Positions 39,849 through 51,651 of a stretch of DNA of 64,000 nt are shown piece by piece. The stretch is from Vibrio rarus (GTDB lineage Bacteria; Pseudomonadota; Gammaproteobacteria; Enterobacterales; Vibrionaceae): contig NZ_AP024900.1 of assembly GCF_024347075.1 (NCBI RefSeq), positions 248,001-312,000 on the forward strand, given 5' to 3'. The first letter of the stretch is position 1, and each line of letters opens with the position of its first letter. A program made the position numbers and the translations under genes. The notes beneath the pieces are model-generated. The model searched no databases. It saw only the letters and a list, made by a program, of their open reading frames with translations, and was not told the DNA's origin.

Positions 39849-41255
39849 TTATTGTTGTTCAAAAGAACGAATATCAACGAAGTGACCCGCGATAGCCGCC
39901 GCCGCCGCCATTGCAGGGCTAACTAGGTGAGTACGACCTTCACGACCTTGGCGACCTTCAAAGTTACGATTGCTGGTGGAAGCGCAGCGCTCCTTTGGCC
40001 CCAAACGGTCATTGTTCATAGCGAGACACATAGAACAGCCAGGTAGACGCCATTCAAAGCCTGCTTCGATAAAGATTTTATCGAGTCCTTCGGCTTCGGC
40101 TTGTGCTTTTACTTGCTCTGAACCAGGTACAATCAAGGCTTGAACATGACTTGCTACTTGACGTCCTTGCGCCACTTTTGCCGCAGCGCGCATATCTTCG
40201 ATGCGAGAGTTAGTACAAGAGCCGACAAATACTTTGTCTACAGGGTAGTCAGAAAGTGATTTTCCTGCTTCTAGCCCCATATAAGCTAACGCTTTCTCGG
40301 CAGAGGCTTTTTCTACAGGGTCGGTAAAGCTGTCAGGGTTAGGAATTGGCGTATCCACAGAGATCACTTGTCCAGGGTTTGTTCCCCAGGTCACTTGAGG
40401 TTTGATTTCAGTAGCATCTAACGTCACCACAGCATCAAACTGGGCGTCATCATCTGATTTCAAGCTTGACCAATATTCAACTGCGTCATTCCAGTCATTG
40501 CCACTAGGAGCGAATTTACGTCCTTTGATATAATCAAAGGTGGTTTGGTCTGGAGCAACAAGGCCGGCTTTAGCACCTAGCTCAATCGCCATATTACAGA
40601 CCGTCATACGCCCTTCCATCGAAAGGTCAGTAATGGCTTCGCCACAGAATTCGACAACGTAGCCTGTACCGCCAGCAGCGGTTGTTTTGCCAATAATTGC
40701 CAATACGATGTCTTTGGCGGTAATGCCGTTAGCCACTTTCCCTTTGACCTCAATTTTCATGGTTTTAGCACGTGATTGTTTTAGGGTTTGGGTGGCAAGA
40801 ACATGTTCCACTTCAGAAGTACCAATACCAAAGGCAATAGAACCAAAAGCACCGTGAGTGGCGGTATGTGAGTCCCCACAAACAATGGTCATGCCAGGTA
40901 GGGTAATGCCTAGCTCAGGTCCCATAACGTGAACAATGCCTTGATATTGACTGTTAAGATCGTACAGGCGTACCCCAAACTCAGCACAGTTGTGAGAGAG
41001 TGTCTCCATCTGAATGCGAGCCATTTCACCGGAGGCATTGATGTCTTTAGTGGTGGTCGATACGTTGTGATCCATAGTGGCAAACGTTTTGCTTGTTTGA
41101 CGAACGCGACGTCCTTTTTCACGCAAACCATCAAATGCTTGTGGTGAGGTCACTTCGTGCACTAAATGTCGATCGATGTACAAGATAGGGTTTTCACCTG
41201 CCGCTTCCACCGCAATATGAGCATCGTAGATTTTTTCGTATAAAGTTTTAGCCAT
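39849..41255 (-). CDS. leuC: 3-isopropylmalate dehydratase, large subunit
   Basis: A 468-aa aconitase-family subunit carrying the [4Fe-4S] cluster. The cluster cysteines are in [12 protein letters not shown] (one) and GCSMCLAMN (two). [30 protein letters not shown] is the conserved N-domain segment. Length and motifs are those of a standard LeuC. It lies 59 bp after leuB and 11 bp before leuD. Confidence 0.97.
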   Translation of the reverse strand: MAKTLYEKIYDAHIAVEAAGENPILYIDRHLVHEVTSPQAFDGLREKGRRVRQTSKTFATMDHNVSTTTKDINASGEMARIQMETLSHNCAEFGVRLYDLNSQYQGIVHVMGPELGITLPGMTIVCGDSHTATHGAFGSIAFGIGTSEVEHVLATQTLKQSRAKTMKIEVKGKVANGITAKDIVLAIIGKTTAAGGTGYVVEFCGEAITDLSMEGRMTVCNMAIELGAKAGLVAPDQTTFDYIKGRKFAPSGNDWNDAVEYWSSLKSDDDAQFDAVVTLDATEIKPQVTWGTNPGQVISVDTPIPNPDSFTDPVEKASAEKALAYMGLEAGKSLSDYPVDKVFVGSCTNSRIEDMRAAAKVAQGRQVASHVQALIVPGSEQVKAQAEAEGLDKIFIEAGFEWRLPGCSMCLAMNNDRLGPKERCASTSNRNFEGRQGREGRTHLVSPAMAAAAAIAGHFVDIRSFEQQ

Positions 41256-41314
41256 TATTGCTTCCTTACTTCCCCCAATCAGAAAGTGCTTGGGGGAATT
41301 AATCTATCCATTTA

Positions 41315-44024
<2,710 letters not shown>

Positions 44025-44065
44025 GTTGGCATCCTTTTTCCATCGTTGTGATAAATTTTTAGTAC

Positions 44066-44137
44066 AAAAAAACCCGCATTCTAATTGCGGGTTCTTGTTC
44101 ATCTTGGTGGTTTTTTCTCATCCACTAGCAACCCGCG
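44066..44137 (-). promoter_or_regulatory. leu operon transcription attenuator
   Basis: On the minus strand, AACCCGCA (44093 to 44086) pairs with TGCGGGTT (44078 to 44071) and is followed by a run of seven T residues (to 44066), an intrinsic terminator between leuL and leuA. The same AACCCGC arm can instead pair with GCGGGTT at 44136 to 44130, directly after the leuL stop, which would form an antiterminator. The arrangement predicts that ribosome stalling at the Leu codons releases termination when charged tRNA-Leu is scarce. Confidence 0.88.
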
Positions 44138-44140
44138 TGT

Positions 44141-44191
44141 TTATGTCACGATCAGGAGGAGGAGCAGAGAGGTTAAAATGTTAAATTTCAT
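44141..44191 (-). CDS. leuL: leu operon leader peptide
   Basis: A 16-codon ORF reading MKFNILTSLLLLLIVT, with stop TAA at 44141-44143. It contains five consecutive leucine codons (CTG CTC CTC CTC CTG) plus one TTA, and also Ile and Val codons. It starts about 28 nt after the predicted transcription start and is followed directly by the attenuator. This is the classical leucine leader architecture of enterobacterial leuLABCD. It is too short for most gene finders. Confidence 0.9.
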   Translation of the reverse strand: MKFNILTSLLLLLIVT

Positions 44192-44225
44192 ATTAAAAAA
44201 ATAATCCACCAAATAAGTTAACAAA

Positions 44226-44255
44226 TTAGTACCGCAATTTACCTATAAACGTCAA
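44226..44255 (-). promoter_or_regulatory. Candidate leu operon promoter
   Basis: On the minus strand, TTGACG (44255 to 44250), an 18-bp spacer and TACTAA (44231 to 44226) form a good sigma-70 promoter. Transcription would begin near 44219, giving a leader of about 28 nt before leuL. The promoter lies in the 254-bp AT-rich region shared with the divergent tetR-type gene. Confidence 0.65.
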
Positions 44256-44332
44256 GAGGAAAGTGAAGATTTCTTGAAAGCAATTGTTACTATTCATATA
44301 AGTAATGCTTATTAATTAAATAAACCATTGAA

Positions 44333-44414
44333 TATGCTAAATTAATCACTTTTAGCATAATTGATTAATTTAACTCATTTATATTCTTATACCTATGCAA
44401 TTATAATTAATCAA
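44333..44414. promoter_or_regulatory. Paired AT-rich inverted repeats upstream of the tetR-type gene
   Basis: One inverted repeat is TATGCTAA (44333-44340) with TTAGCATA (44352-44359). A second is TTGATTAATT (44361-44370) with AATTAATCAA (44405-44414). Both lie within 115 bp of the TetR start codon and upstream of the leu promoter. They are plausible operators for the TetR protein or for an AT-preferring regulator such as LeuO or H-NS. High AT content makes chance palindromes more likely. Confidence 0.45.
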
Positions 44415-44445
44415 ATGAGTAATTAATTGCGTGGTGTCAACGCTC

Positions 44446-45093
44446 ATGTCAAGAAAGGTCGGTCGCCCAGTGGCGAAAACAGCAGCGAGAGAGCATTTGA
44501 TCACAAGTGCTAAACACTTATTTAGTTGTATGGCTTATGAAAAAGTGTCCACACGTTTGATTGCGGAAAAAGCCGGTGTGAATTCTGCAATGATAAGGTA
44601 TTACTTTGGCAGCAAGGAAGGCTTGTTTGAGGCCATGATTACCTCTGCTATGACGCCCATTATTGAGAGTATGCACTTGCATAATAAAAAGCCCAGCGCG
44701 CATTCATTAGAGGGGATTATGCGTGCTCACTATCAAGTGATGAGTCAGGATTTGGAATTCCCTCGGATGCTTATTCGTATCATGACGCTTCCTTCTTCCG
44801 ATGTGCAAAGGCAACTGACTGAGAAGTTATTTGACCAACTCACATCCACTATTAGTGACGAGGTATTTTTTGCGTTACACGATGGAAAAACACTGCGCGC
44901 GGATCTGGATATTAAAAAGTGTAAGCTGACATTTATAAGTATGTTAATGTTTCCATATATTGCACCCCCTATTGTGCTTGCGAAGCACAACATCGAACTT
45001 ACTCCTTCTTTTCTTGAAGAGATGCTGCAACATAATCTGAGTGTAATATCATCAGGAATGCTTGAGAAAACCGCTCTAGATCAAGGACTTTAA
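44446..45093 (+). CDS. TetR-family transcriptional regulator of the RND operon
   Basis: I prefer ATG 44446 over the GTG at 44431, giving 215 aa; neither has a clear ribosome-binding site. The N-terminal TetR helix-turn-helix spans about 15-60, with TRLIAEKAGVNSAMIRYYFGSKEGLFEAM. The remainder is the helical ligand-binding and dimerisation domain. The gene lies 3 bp upstream of the adaptor gene of an RND pump, on the same strand. It therefore probably autoregulates and represses the pump operon until a ligand binds. Confidence 0.88.
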   Translation: MSRKVGRPVAKTAAREHLITSAKHLFSCMAYEKVSTRLIAEKAGVNSAMIRYYFGSKEGLFEAMITSAMTPIIESMHLHNKKPSAHSLEGIMRAHYQVMSQDLEFPRMLIRIMTLPSSDVQRQLTEKLFDQLTSTISDEVFFALHDGKTLRADLDIKKCKLTFISMLMFPYIAPPIVLAKHNIELTPSFLEEMLQHNLSVISSGMLEKTALDQGL

Positions 45094-45096
45094 TCC

Positions 45097-46422
45097 ATGA
45101 AACTTAATCGTAAACTGCTTTTTTTCCCAGCTGTAGCTATTGGGATTATTGTATTATTCATCATGATAGAAACTCGCCCAGAGGTGCCAACTAAGCCAGC
45201 GGGGGACAGGTCTAAGTCGGTAGAAGTGATGACGATGAAGCCCGTAGCCATTGCGCCAGAAGTGATAGGTTTTGGGCAAGTTTCGCCTAAGTTTGAGTGG
45301 AAAGCCATTGCTGAAGTGTCCGGTAAAGTGGTGTATCGCCATCCTGATCTGGAGCGAGGTAAGATACTACCTAAGGGAACGGAAGTATTAAGAATTGACC
45401 CTTTGGATTATCAGTTAAAGTTGATTCAAGCTCAGGCAGATCTCAGCTCCAGTGAGACTCAGTTGAAAAAGCTAGCCTTGCAAAACAGCAATAATAAGAA
45501 CAGCCTTAAAATCGAAAAAAATCGTCTCGAATTGGCCAATACAGAGTGGCAACGTATTCAAGATTTACGGAGAAAAAAACTCTCGTCTCAATCTGATGTA
45601 GATGCTCAGCAACAAACGTACCTAGCCCAGAAAAAACTGGTTCAGGATATAGAAAATGAAATGACGTTATATCCCGATGAGAGAAAAGTAGCACAAGCTC
45701 TAGTTAAGGTGAATCGCGCTAAGGTACAGGAAGCAGAACGTGCGCTAGATAAAACCAAAATCGTACTGCCTCGTGATTTACGCATATCTTCGGTTGATGT
45801 TGAATTAAATCAAGTGGTGAATATGCAGCAAGAAATGATCACGGCTCAAGGTTTAGACGTTATGGAAGTGGAAGCGCAGTTATCCATTCATGACATGCAG
45901 TTACTCACGCAAAGTATTCACAGTGACGAGCGTGATGCCGTTGGCTCACCATTGCCGAGTATTTCACACTTAAAAGCACAAGTAACATTATCTAGCGGTA
46001 GCTTTAAGGCCGTATGGCCAGCCAAAGTAGCTAGAGTCAGTGATTCTATCGATCCTATTCAAGCGACGGTTGGCGTGATTTTAGAAGTGGCGCAAGACTA
46101 TACGAAAATGACCTCGGCCAGTCTTGCTCCTATCGTGTCAGGTATGTTAGTTCGAGCTAGCATTGAGGGTGAAGAGTCTCCTGAATGGGTCGTTCCTGAG
46201 CGTGCATTGCACGGGGATAAAGTGTATCTGTTTAAGGATAATAAATTAACAATTTTGCCAGTGACAATTTTGTATCGACGAGATCAAAAAGTGATCATCC
46301 AAGGGGATATCTCGAGTGGCGATAGCTTGATTTTAAATGACCTATTGCCTGCAATACCTGGGATGTCATTGAAATTAGAGGCGCTAAATACCCCTTCACC
46401 AGTGTTGGAGGTTGAGTCGTGA
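45097..46422 (+). CDS. RND efflux periplasmic adaptor subunit
   Basis: A 441-aa membrane-fusion protein. One N-terminal hydrophobic segment (about 7-24, LLFFPAVAIGIIVLFIMI) acts as anchor or uncleaved signal. It is followed by a lipoyl/barrel-sandwich half-motif (EVSGKVVYRHPDLERGKILPKGTEVLRIDP) and a long coiled-coil hairpin (about 105-200, rich in L, K, E and Q). Barrel and membrane-proximal domains follow. It bridges the inner-membrane pump and an outer-membrane channel of the TolC type. No outer-membrane factor is encoded nearby. The stop overlaps the pump start (GTGA). Confidence 0.9.
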   Translation: MKLNRKLLFFPAVAIGIIVLFIMIETRPEVPTKPAGDRSKSVEVMTMKPVAIAPEVIGFGQVSPKFEWKAIAEVSGKVVYRHPDLERGKILPKGTEVLRIDPLDYQLKLIQAQADLSSSETQLKKLALQNSNNKNSLKIEKNRLELANTEWQRIQDLRRKKLSSQSDVDAQQQTYLAQKKLVQDIENEMTLYPDERKVAQALVKVNRAKVQEAERALDKTKIVLPRDLRISSVDVELNQVVNMQQEMITAQGLDVMEVEAQLSIHDMQLLTQSIHSDERDAVGSPLPSISHLKAQVTLSSGSFKAVWPAKVARVSDSIDPIQATVGVILEVAQDYTKMTSASLAPIVSGMLVRASIEGEESPEWVVPERALHGDKVYLFKDNKLTILPVTILYRRDQKVIIQGDISSGDSLILNDLLPAIPGMSLKLEALNTPSPVLEVES

Positions 46423-49400
46423 TTCGTTTTTTTGCAAGGCACCCGACAGCCGCTAACTTATTAATGTTACTCATTTTCTTGGTGGGCGTACTCTCTTTAC
46501 CTAGCATCAAAAGAGAGACGTTTCCTGAGTTTTCTCCCCCTTATATCATGGCAACGATCGTTTATCCTGGTGCCTCGCCCATGGAAGTGGAAGAGAGCCT
46601 ATGTGTGCGTATGGAAGACGCAGTGGATGGTTTGTCTAATATTGAAGAAACCACCTGTGAAGCACTAGAAGGGAGCGCAAGACTAACATTAAAGTTAAAT
46701 AGTTCAGCAGACATTGGCCGCATGCTGGTGGATGTGCAGACTCAGATTAATTCCATTAATGATTTTCCAGATGAAATCGAATCACCAATAGTGCAGGAGC
46801 TTGACTGGAATGAACCTGTGGTTGACGTGGCGATTACTGCAGATACCAGTTGGCCAGAATTAAAAGCTTACGCAGAAAAATTAAAACGCATCATGAAGCT
46901 GGATTATGGCGTTTCCCTTGTGGATGTTTCGGGCTTCTCCGATCATCAATATCGAGTGGAACTGAACTCCTATGTGATGCGTCAACTGGGGTTAAATGTC
47001 AGTGATATTGCGGCGCAAATTGGCAAGCAAAACGTAAAATTGCCCAGTGGTAATGTGGAAACACCGGATAAAAACTTATTAATTCGCTTTGATGAGCGAC
47101 GAATAACGCCACAACAGTTAGAAAATATAGTGGTGGGCTCAGGGCCCAATGGTTCCTTGGTGCGCTTACGTGATGTGGCGACGATTACTGACCGTTTTGA
47201 ATTAGATGAGCAGAAAGTACTATTTGATGGCAAGCCATCGGCCATATTGAAAGTCAGTAAAAATAAGGAAGACGATGCATTAAGGATCAAAGATGATGTG
47301 GTCCGTTTTGTTAACGATCAGCGCGCAATCGCTCCAGATGGCGTCACAATCAGTATGACCAATGATCTCTCTTCTGTGCTTTGGGATCGTTTGACTATGA
47401 TGGTGAGCAATGGTTGGCAAGGGATTACCTTAGTCTTTGCAACCATGTGGTTATTCTTTAGTTTACGTTACTCATTTTGGGTGGCAGCTGGCCTTCCTGT
47501 CGCCTTTCTTGGCGGTATTTTCCTGATGGCCAATTTAGGGATCTCAATTAATATCATGTCGCTAGTCGGTTTGCTGATGGCCATTGGTATTATGATGGAT
47601 GATGCCATTGTGATTGCCGAGTCCATTGCCTCTCATTTAGATAAAGGGGAGGAGATAGACGATGCGGTGTACAACGGTGTGAAAAAAGTACTACCTGGGG
47701 TGGTGTCTTCATTTTTAACCACTGTGTGTATTTTTGGTAGCTTACTGTTTCTCGATGGAGAGATGGGTGCCGTACTGCAAGCGGTTCCTCAAGTATTGAT
47801 CTTGGTGTTGAGTTTAAGCTTAGTTGAGGCTTTTTTAATATTGCCACATCACTTAGCACACTCGATGCACAGCCGCAAAAAAGAGCGTCCAGATCTTAAA
47901 TTTAAAACGGTCTTCTTAGCTAAGTTCGAAGCATTTCGCAATGGCACTTTAGTGCGCGCTGTAGATAAGGCGGTAGAGTATCGTTATTTATTTATGGGCT
48001 CAGTGGTTGCCGCGTTATTGGTTTCGATATCGCTACTCGCAGGGGGACATTTGAAATTTGTTCCCTTCCCCGATCTCGATGGAGATATTGCTGAAGCGCG
48101 CATTATTTTACCTCCAGGCTCGTCACTCAACCAGACAGAAATTGTCGTTGACCGTTTGGTTAAATCTGCGGAAAAACTCGATAAAGAGTGGACGGAGAAA
48201 GTGGAGAATGGTGTACCGCTTATTCAGCATATTACGGCCAGTTTTAATACTAATGCCGATGCGAATGAATCGGGTCCACACATTGCCACAGTGCGTTTAG
48301 ATTTACTCGGTGCGGAGCAACGTAATACGCGATTAGATGAATTTATTGATGCTTGGCGAGCGGATGTTGGTGACATTGCTGCGCCTATTTCTCTGGTCTT
48401 TAAACAGCCTACTATGGGCCCTGGAGGACGAGCTTTAGAAATTCGTTTGCAGCATGATGATCTTGAGTCACTCAAATCAGCGTCCATCGATGTTCAATCT
48501 TATTTAAATGAGTTTGATGGCGTGCATGGGGTGCTAGATGACATGCGCATGGGTAAGGAAGAGGTGTTGGTCAAGTTGCGCCCTGGAGCGGAGACGTTTG
48601 GGGTGAATGGACAGATGATTGCCAGTCAACTGCGGGCCGCTTTTTATGGTGATACGGCGGACGAAATTCAGTTGGGCGTGGAAAACATAAAAATTGAGGT
48701 TCGCCTAGATAAAAAAGAAGCCGGTAACTTAGAGCGCTTAGCCAACTTCCCGATTATTATGCCCGATGGGGCTCAAATACCGTTAGCGACAATTGCGAGC
48801 TTTGAATTTCAGCGTAATTACGTGCGTATTCAGCGCATTAACGGTATGAGAACGGTGGCGGTATTTAGCGATCTCGACACCGCTAAGGCAAGCTCTGGTG
48901 AGATCATAAATAAATTTAGAACCCAAGAGTTACCTAAGTTACAGCAGAAATACCCCGGCATTCGAATTGATTTTGAAGGGGAATCTAAAGACACCGCGAA
49001 AACCAGTTCTTCAATGGGCAAGGGCTTTTTAGTGGGGCTATTTGGCGTGTTTGCTATCTTAAGTTTTCAATTTCGCAGCTACCTCGAACCCTTTGTGGTG
49101 ATGCTAGCCATTCCTTTAGCGTTTATTGGCGTTATCTGGGGACACTTCTTACTTGGGCATAACATGAGTATGCCAAGTATCATGGGGTTTGTGTCTTTGG
49201 CGGGGATTGTAGTGAACGATTCCATACTGCTTGTGCAGTATATTCGTTTCCATGTGGATGATGGAGATGAGGTGCGTGATGCGGTGGTTAAGGCCAGTAG
49301 AGAGCGTTTTCGTGCTGTGTTTATTACCTCGTTAACAACAGCCGCTGGGTTGTTACCACTGTTGTTAGAGACCAGTTTACAGGCACAAGTTATTCAGCCT

Positions 49401-49529
49401 TTGGTTATTTCTATCGTGTTCGGTATTTTTGCTTCCACGGTGTTGGTGCTGTTTATGGTGCCGTGTGCTTACGCAATATTGGCGGACTTTGGCAAAATAG
49501 CTAAGCACGAAAAACTCCCTCGTTCATAA
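46419..49529 (+). CDS. RND efflux pump, inner-membrane transporter
   Basis: A 1036-aa AcrB/MexB-superfamily proton antiporter. It has the N-terminal FFARHPTAANLLMLLIFLVGVLSLPSIKRETFPEFSPP, a large periplasmic loop, and transmembrane segments in two groups of six. GIMMDDAIVIAES near 390 is the TM4 region with the aspartates of the proton relay. AGIVVNDSILLVQYIRFHVDDGDEV is the matching second-half motif. The start is GTG overlapping the adaptor stop. The substrate is not predictable. Its LRDVATI and overall length fit the subgroup often found with TetR regulators in vibrios. Confidence 0.93.
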   Translation: MIRFFARHPTAANLLMLLIFLVGVLSLPSIKRETFPEFSPPYIMATIVYPGASPMEVEESLCVRMEDAVDGLSNIEETTCEALEGSARLTLKLNSSADIGRMLVDVQTQINSINDFPDEIESPIVQELDWNEPVVDVAITADTSWPELKAYAEKLKRIMKLDYGVSLVDVSGFSDHQYRVELNSYVMRQLGLNVSDIAAQIGKQNVKLPSGNVETPDKNLLIRFDERRITPQQLENIVVGSGPNGSLVRLRDVATITDRFELDEQKVLFDGKPSAILKVSKNKEDDALRIKDDVVRFVNDQRAIAPDGVTISMTNDLSSVLWDRLTMMVSNGWQGITLVFATMWLFFSLRYSFWVAAGLPVAFLGGIFLMANLGISINIMSLVGLLMAIGIMMDDAIVIAESIASHLDKGEEIDDAVYNGVKKVLPGVVSSFLTTVCIFGSLLFLDGEMGAVLQAVPQVLILVLSLSLVEAFLILPHHLAHSMHSRKKERPDLKFKTVFLAKFEAFRNGTLVRAVDKAVEYRYLFMGSVVAALLVSISLLAGGHLKFVPFPDLDGDIAEARIILPPGSSLNQTEIVVDRLVKSAEKLDKEWTEKVENGVPLIQHITASFNTNADANESGPHIATVRLDLLGAEQRNTRLDEFIDAWRADVGDIAAPISLVFKQPTMGPGGRALEIRLQHDDLESLKSASIDVQSYLNEFDGVHGVLDDMRMGKEEVLVKLRPGAETFGVNGQMIASQLRAAFYGDTADEIQLGVENIKIEVRLDKKEAGNLERLANFPIIMPDGAQIPLATIASFEFQRNYVRIQRINGMRTVAVFSDLDTAKASSGEIINKFRTQELPKLQQKYPGIRIDFEGESKDTAKTSSSMGKGFLVGLFGVFAILSFQFRSYLEPFVVMLAIPLAFIGVIWGHFLLGHNMSMPSIMGFVSLAGIVVNDSILLVQYIRFHVDDGDEVRDAVVKASRERFRAVFITSLTTAAGLLPLLLETSLQAQVIQPLVISIVFGIFASTVLVLFMVPCAYAILADFGKIAKHEKLPRS

Positions 49530-49665
49530 CAAGCAATAAGGGGTGAGTCGAGTACATAAAAACATGTTCAAAATGTAACTTGATATCACTCAAAACGTCA
49601 CTCTCTTGTCATTTAATTTCCTTAGTTTGGTATAAACAAATTAAGGAAGTTGGCAGGGAGGGCGC

Positions 49666-50223
49666 ATGAGTAGTTTTGATTTAGATGGTCGTGGTGTACA
49701 ACGATTTAACCCTATTGTTCGTTTTGATCTCGCATTTTCGTTATTTTTCTTAGAGCACAGATACGCCAATCAAGTGAGTTTGCTGAGCCGTGCCATATCT
49801 CACTCAGGAGATGGGCATCTGTATGTGGCTATAGCGCTGATAGTGTATATGGCTGACCCAGTGTTAGGTGGGATGTTTCTTAGTTGCGGTTTAGTGGCCT
49901 TTATTTTTGAATTGCCCATTTATTGGCTGGCGAAAAATAGTTTCCGTCGCCGTAGACCTCATAATTTATCATCACGAATCAATAACTTCATAGAACCCTC
50001 TGATAAGTACAGCATGCCGTCAGGACATACTGCTGCTGCCACAATTATGGCAACCTTAATTTATGCTTTTTTTCCTAGCTTGGCGGTAATAGCCATTACA
50101 TGGGCGGCGCTTATTGCTCTGTCGCGCATCTTGCTCGGAGTGCATTTCTTCAGTGATATTGTGGCTGGAGTATTACTCGGTCTGGCAAGTGCTGTTGCTG
50201 CAATGATGATTGTTGGAGGCTAG
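49666..50223 (+). CDS. PAP2-family phosphatase, membrane-bound
   Basis: A 185-aa integral membrane phosphatase of the type-2 phosphatidic acid phosphatase superfamily. The three catalytic motifs are complete: KNSFRRRRP near 86-94, PSGHTAA near 117-123, and SRILLGVHFFSDIVAG near 146-161. Several hydrophobic helices separate them. Family members dephosphorylate lipid phosphates such as undecaprenyl pyrophosphate or phosphatidylglycerol phosphate on the periplasmic face. It ends one base before the start of a glycosyltransferase-like gene, so a shared lipid-linked substrate is possible. Confidence 0.9.
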   Translation: MSSFDLDGRGVQRFNPIVRFDLAFSLFFLEHRYANQVSLLSRAISHSGDGHLYVAIALIVYMADPVLGGMFLSCGLVAFIFELPIYWLAKNSFRRRRPHNLSSRINNFIEPSDKYSMPSGHTAAATIMATLIYAFFPSLAVIAITWAALIALSRILLGVHFFSDIVAGVLLGLASAVAAMMIVGG

Positions 50224-50224
50224 T

Positions 50225-51283
50225 ATGAAAATATTATATGGAGTTCAAGGCACCGGAAACGGCCATATTGCGCGAGCGCGAGCAATGGCAGAGTCCCTAA
50301 AAAACAGGGATGGTGTGCAAGTAGACTTTGTTTTTTCAGGAAGAGAGAAAGCAAAGTATTTCTCTATGGATGCATTCGATGATTACCGTTCTTTTGCGGG
50401 TCTTTCCTTTAATTCACATCAAGGAAAGGTGGATTACATTAAGACCATGAAGAACAATAATGTGGTTGAACTGGTACAAGATATCAACACCCTAAATGTG
50501 ACGGATTATGATCTTGTTTTAAATGACTTTGAACCCATTAGTGCATGGGCCGCCAAAAGAAATGACATCCCATGTATCGGTATTAGTCACCAAAATGCGT
50601 TTCGATTTCAGGTGCCAAAGAAAGGCTATAGTTTGCTGGATAAAACCATCATTCATCATTTTGCCCCTTCAGATTATCAAATTGGTTTGCACTGGCATCA
50701 CTTTGAGCAACCCATTTTGCCTCCCATTGTTCATACGTGTGATATGCAGGGAGTAGAGGAAGAGGACTTTATTTTGGTGTACCTTCCTTTTGAAGACTTA
50801 AAGCAAGTCGCGCAGTTGCTAAAGCGTTTTTCTGGTCATTCGTTTCGTTGTTACCACCCTGAAGTTCGGGATGCTGATGACGTTGGTAATTTGCAGTTTC
50901 GTCCTTTGTCTTTTACGGAATTTCAACGAGACCTCACTCGTTGTCAGGGAGTTATCGCCAATGGGGGATTTGAATTGCCCTCTGAGGCTTTGTCTCTAGG
51001 GAAAAAGTTATTGTTAAAGCCTCTTGATGGGCAGTTTGAACAGCAGAGTAATGTTGCTACTTTAGAGTATCTTGGCTTAGGTAGTGCAATGCTAGAATTA
51101 GAGGCGAGTACGATTCGCCAATGGTTAGGGGAGCCTAAACCTGACCCTGTACACTACCCAGATGTCGCCGGAGCCATTTCGGATTGGGTGTTGCAAGGTA
51201 ACTGGGATCAACAAGAACTTTTGAGCCAGCAACTGTGGAAAAAAGTCAACTTCCCTAGCCATATAACTCATTTATTTGATTGA
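50225..51283 (+). CDS. Glycosyltransferase-like protein, MJ1255/VC2487 family
   Basis: The start is ATG 50225, with GGAGG 6 nt upstream; the ORF extends to a TTG at 50210 inside the previous gene, but that is unlikely. The 352-aa product opens MKILYGVQGTGNGHIARARA, the glycine-rich N-terminal nucleotide-sugar binding loop of the GT-B fold. The C-terminal half has CQGVIANGGFELPSEALSLGKKLLLKPLDGQFEQQSNVATLEYLGLG, the donor-binding region typical of GT-B enzymes (GGxxxxxEAL). The family is known as MJ1255/VC2487-type and its reaction is undetermined. It is tightly coupled to the PAP2 gene (1-nt gap). Confidence 0.85.
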   Translation: MKILYGVQGTGNGHIARARAMAESLKNRDGVQVDFVFSGREKAKYFSMDAFDDYRSFAGLSFNSHQGKVDYIKTMKNNNVVELVQDINTLNVTDYDLVLNDFEPISAWAAKRNDIPCIGISHQNAFRFQVPKKGYSLLDKTIIHHFAPSDYQIGLHWHHFEQPILPPIVHTCDMQGVEEEDFILVYLPFEDLKQVAQLLKRFSGHSFRCYHPEVRDADDVGNLQFRPLSFTEFQRDLTRCQGVIANGGFELPSEALSLGKKLLLKPLDGQFEQQSNVATLEYLGLGSAMLELEASTIRQWLGEPKPDPVHYPDVAGAISDWVLQGNWDQQELLSQQLWKKVNFPSHITHLFD

Positions 51284-51651
51284 TAGTACGCTGGGCTTCT
51301 CGTCCCTATTATTGGTCAAATATATCAGGTGTTAAGATGTGTCAAATGTAGATTAATGAGTTGCAATGATGATTTTAGCTAATTATTTATCATAAATTAT
51401 CATTTATGTTTTTTTAGATGTGCTTTAAGTTGTTGTTTTGTATGGGTGGTTTTGGGTTTTAGCTAAAATCTACTGATTCTTTATCAATAGGTCTGTTCAA
51501 TGGTGGTGATTTGAAACATATTGGCGTTACTGATTATTCATCCCGCTGATGATTCGTCGCTTGGTTTGTGCTCGAGCTCTTTGTTTATTGTGAAGAGTTT
51601 TGGCTGAAATGACTAAATACACGAATAGCTAACTGATAGAGAGAAGAGTAC
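51284..51651. promoter_or_regulatory. leuO upstream region with a TTTTAGCTAAAA palindrome
   Basis: This 368-bp gene-free, AT-rich stretch precedes leuO. It contains a perfect 12-bp palindrome TTTTAGCTAAAA at 51457-51468 and a partial copy ATTTTAGCTAA at 51372-51382. LysR-type proteins bind T-N11-A palindromes, and LeuO is known to act on its own promoter in several bacteria, so this is a candidate autoregulatory site. I see no ORF or terminator inside. Confidence 0.45.
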
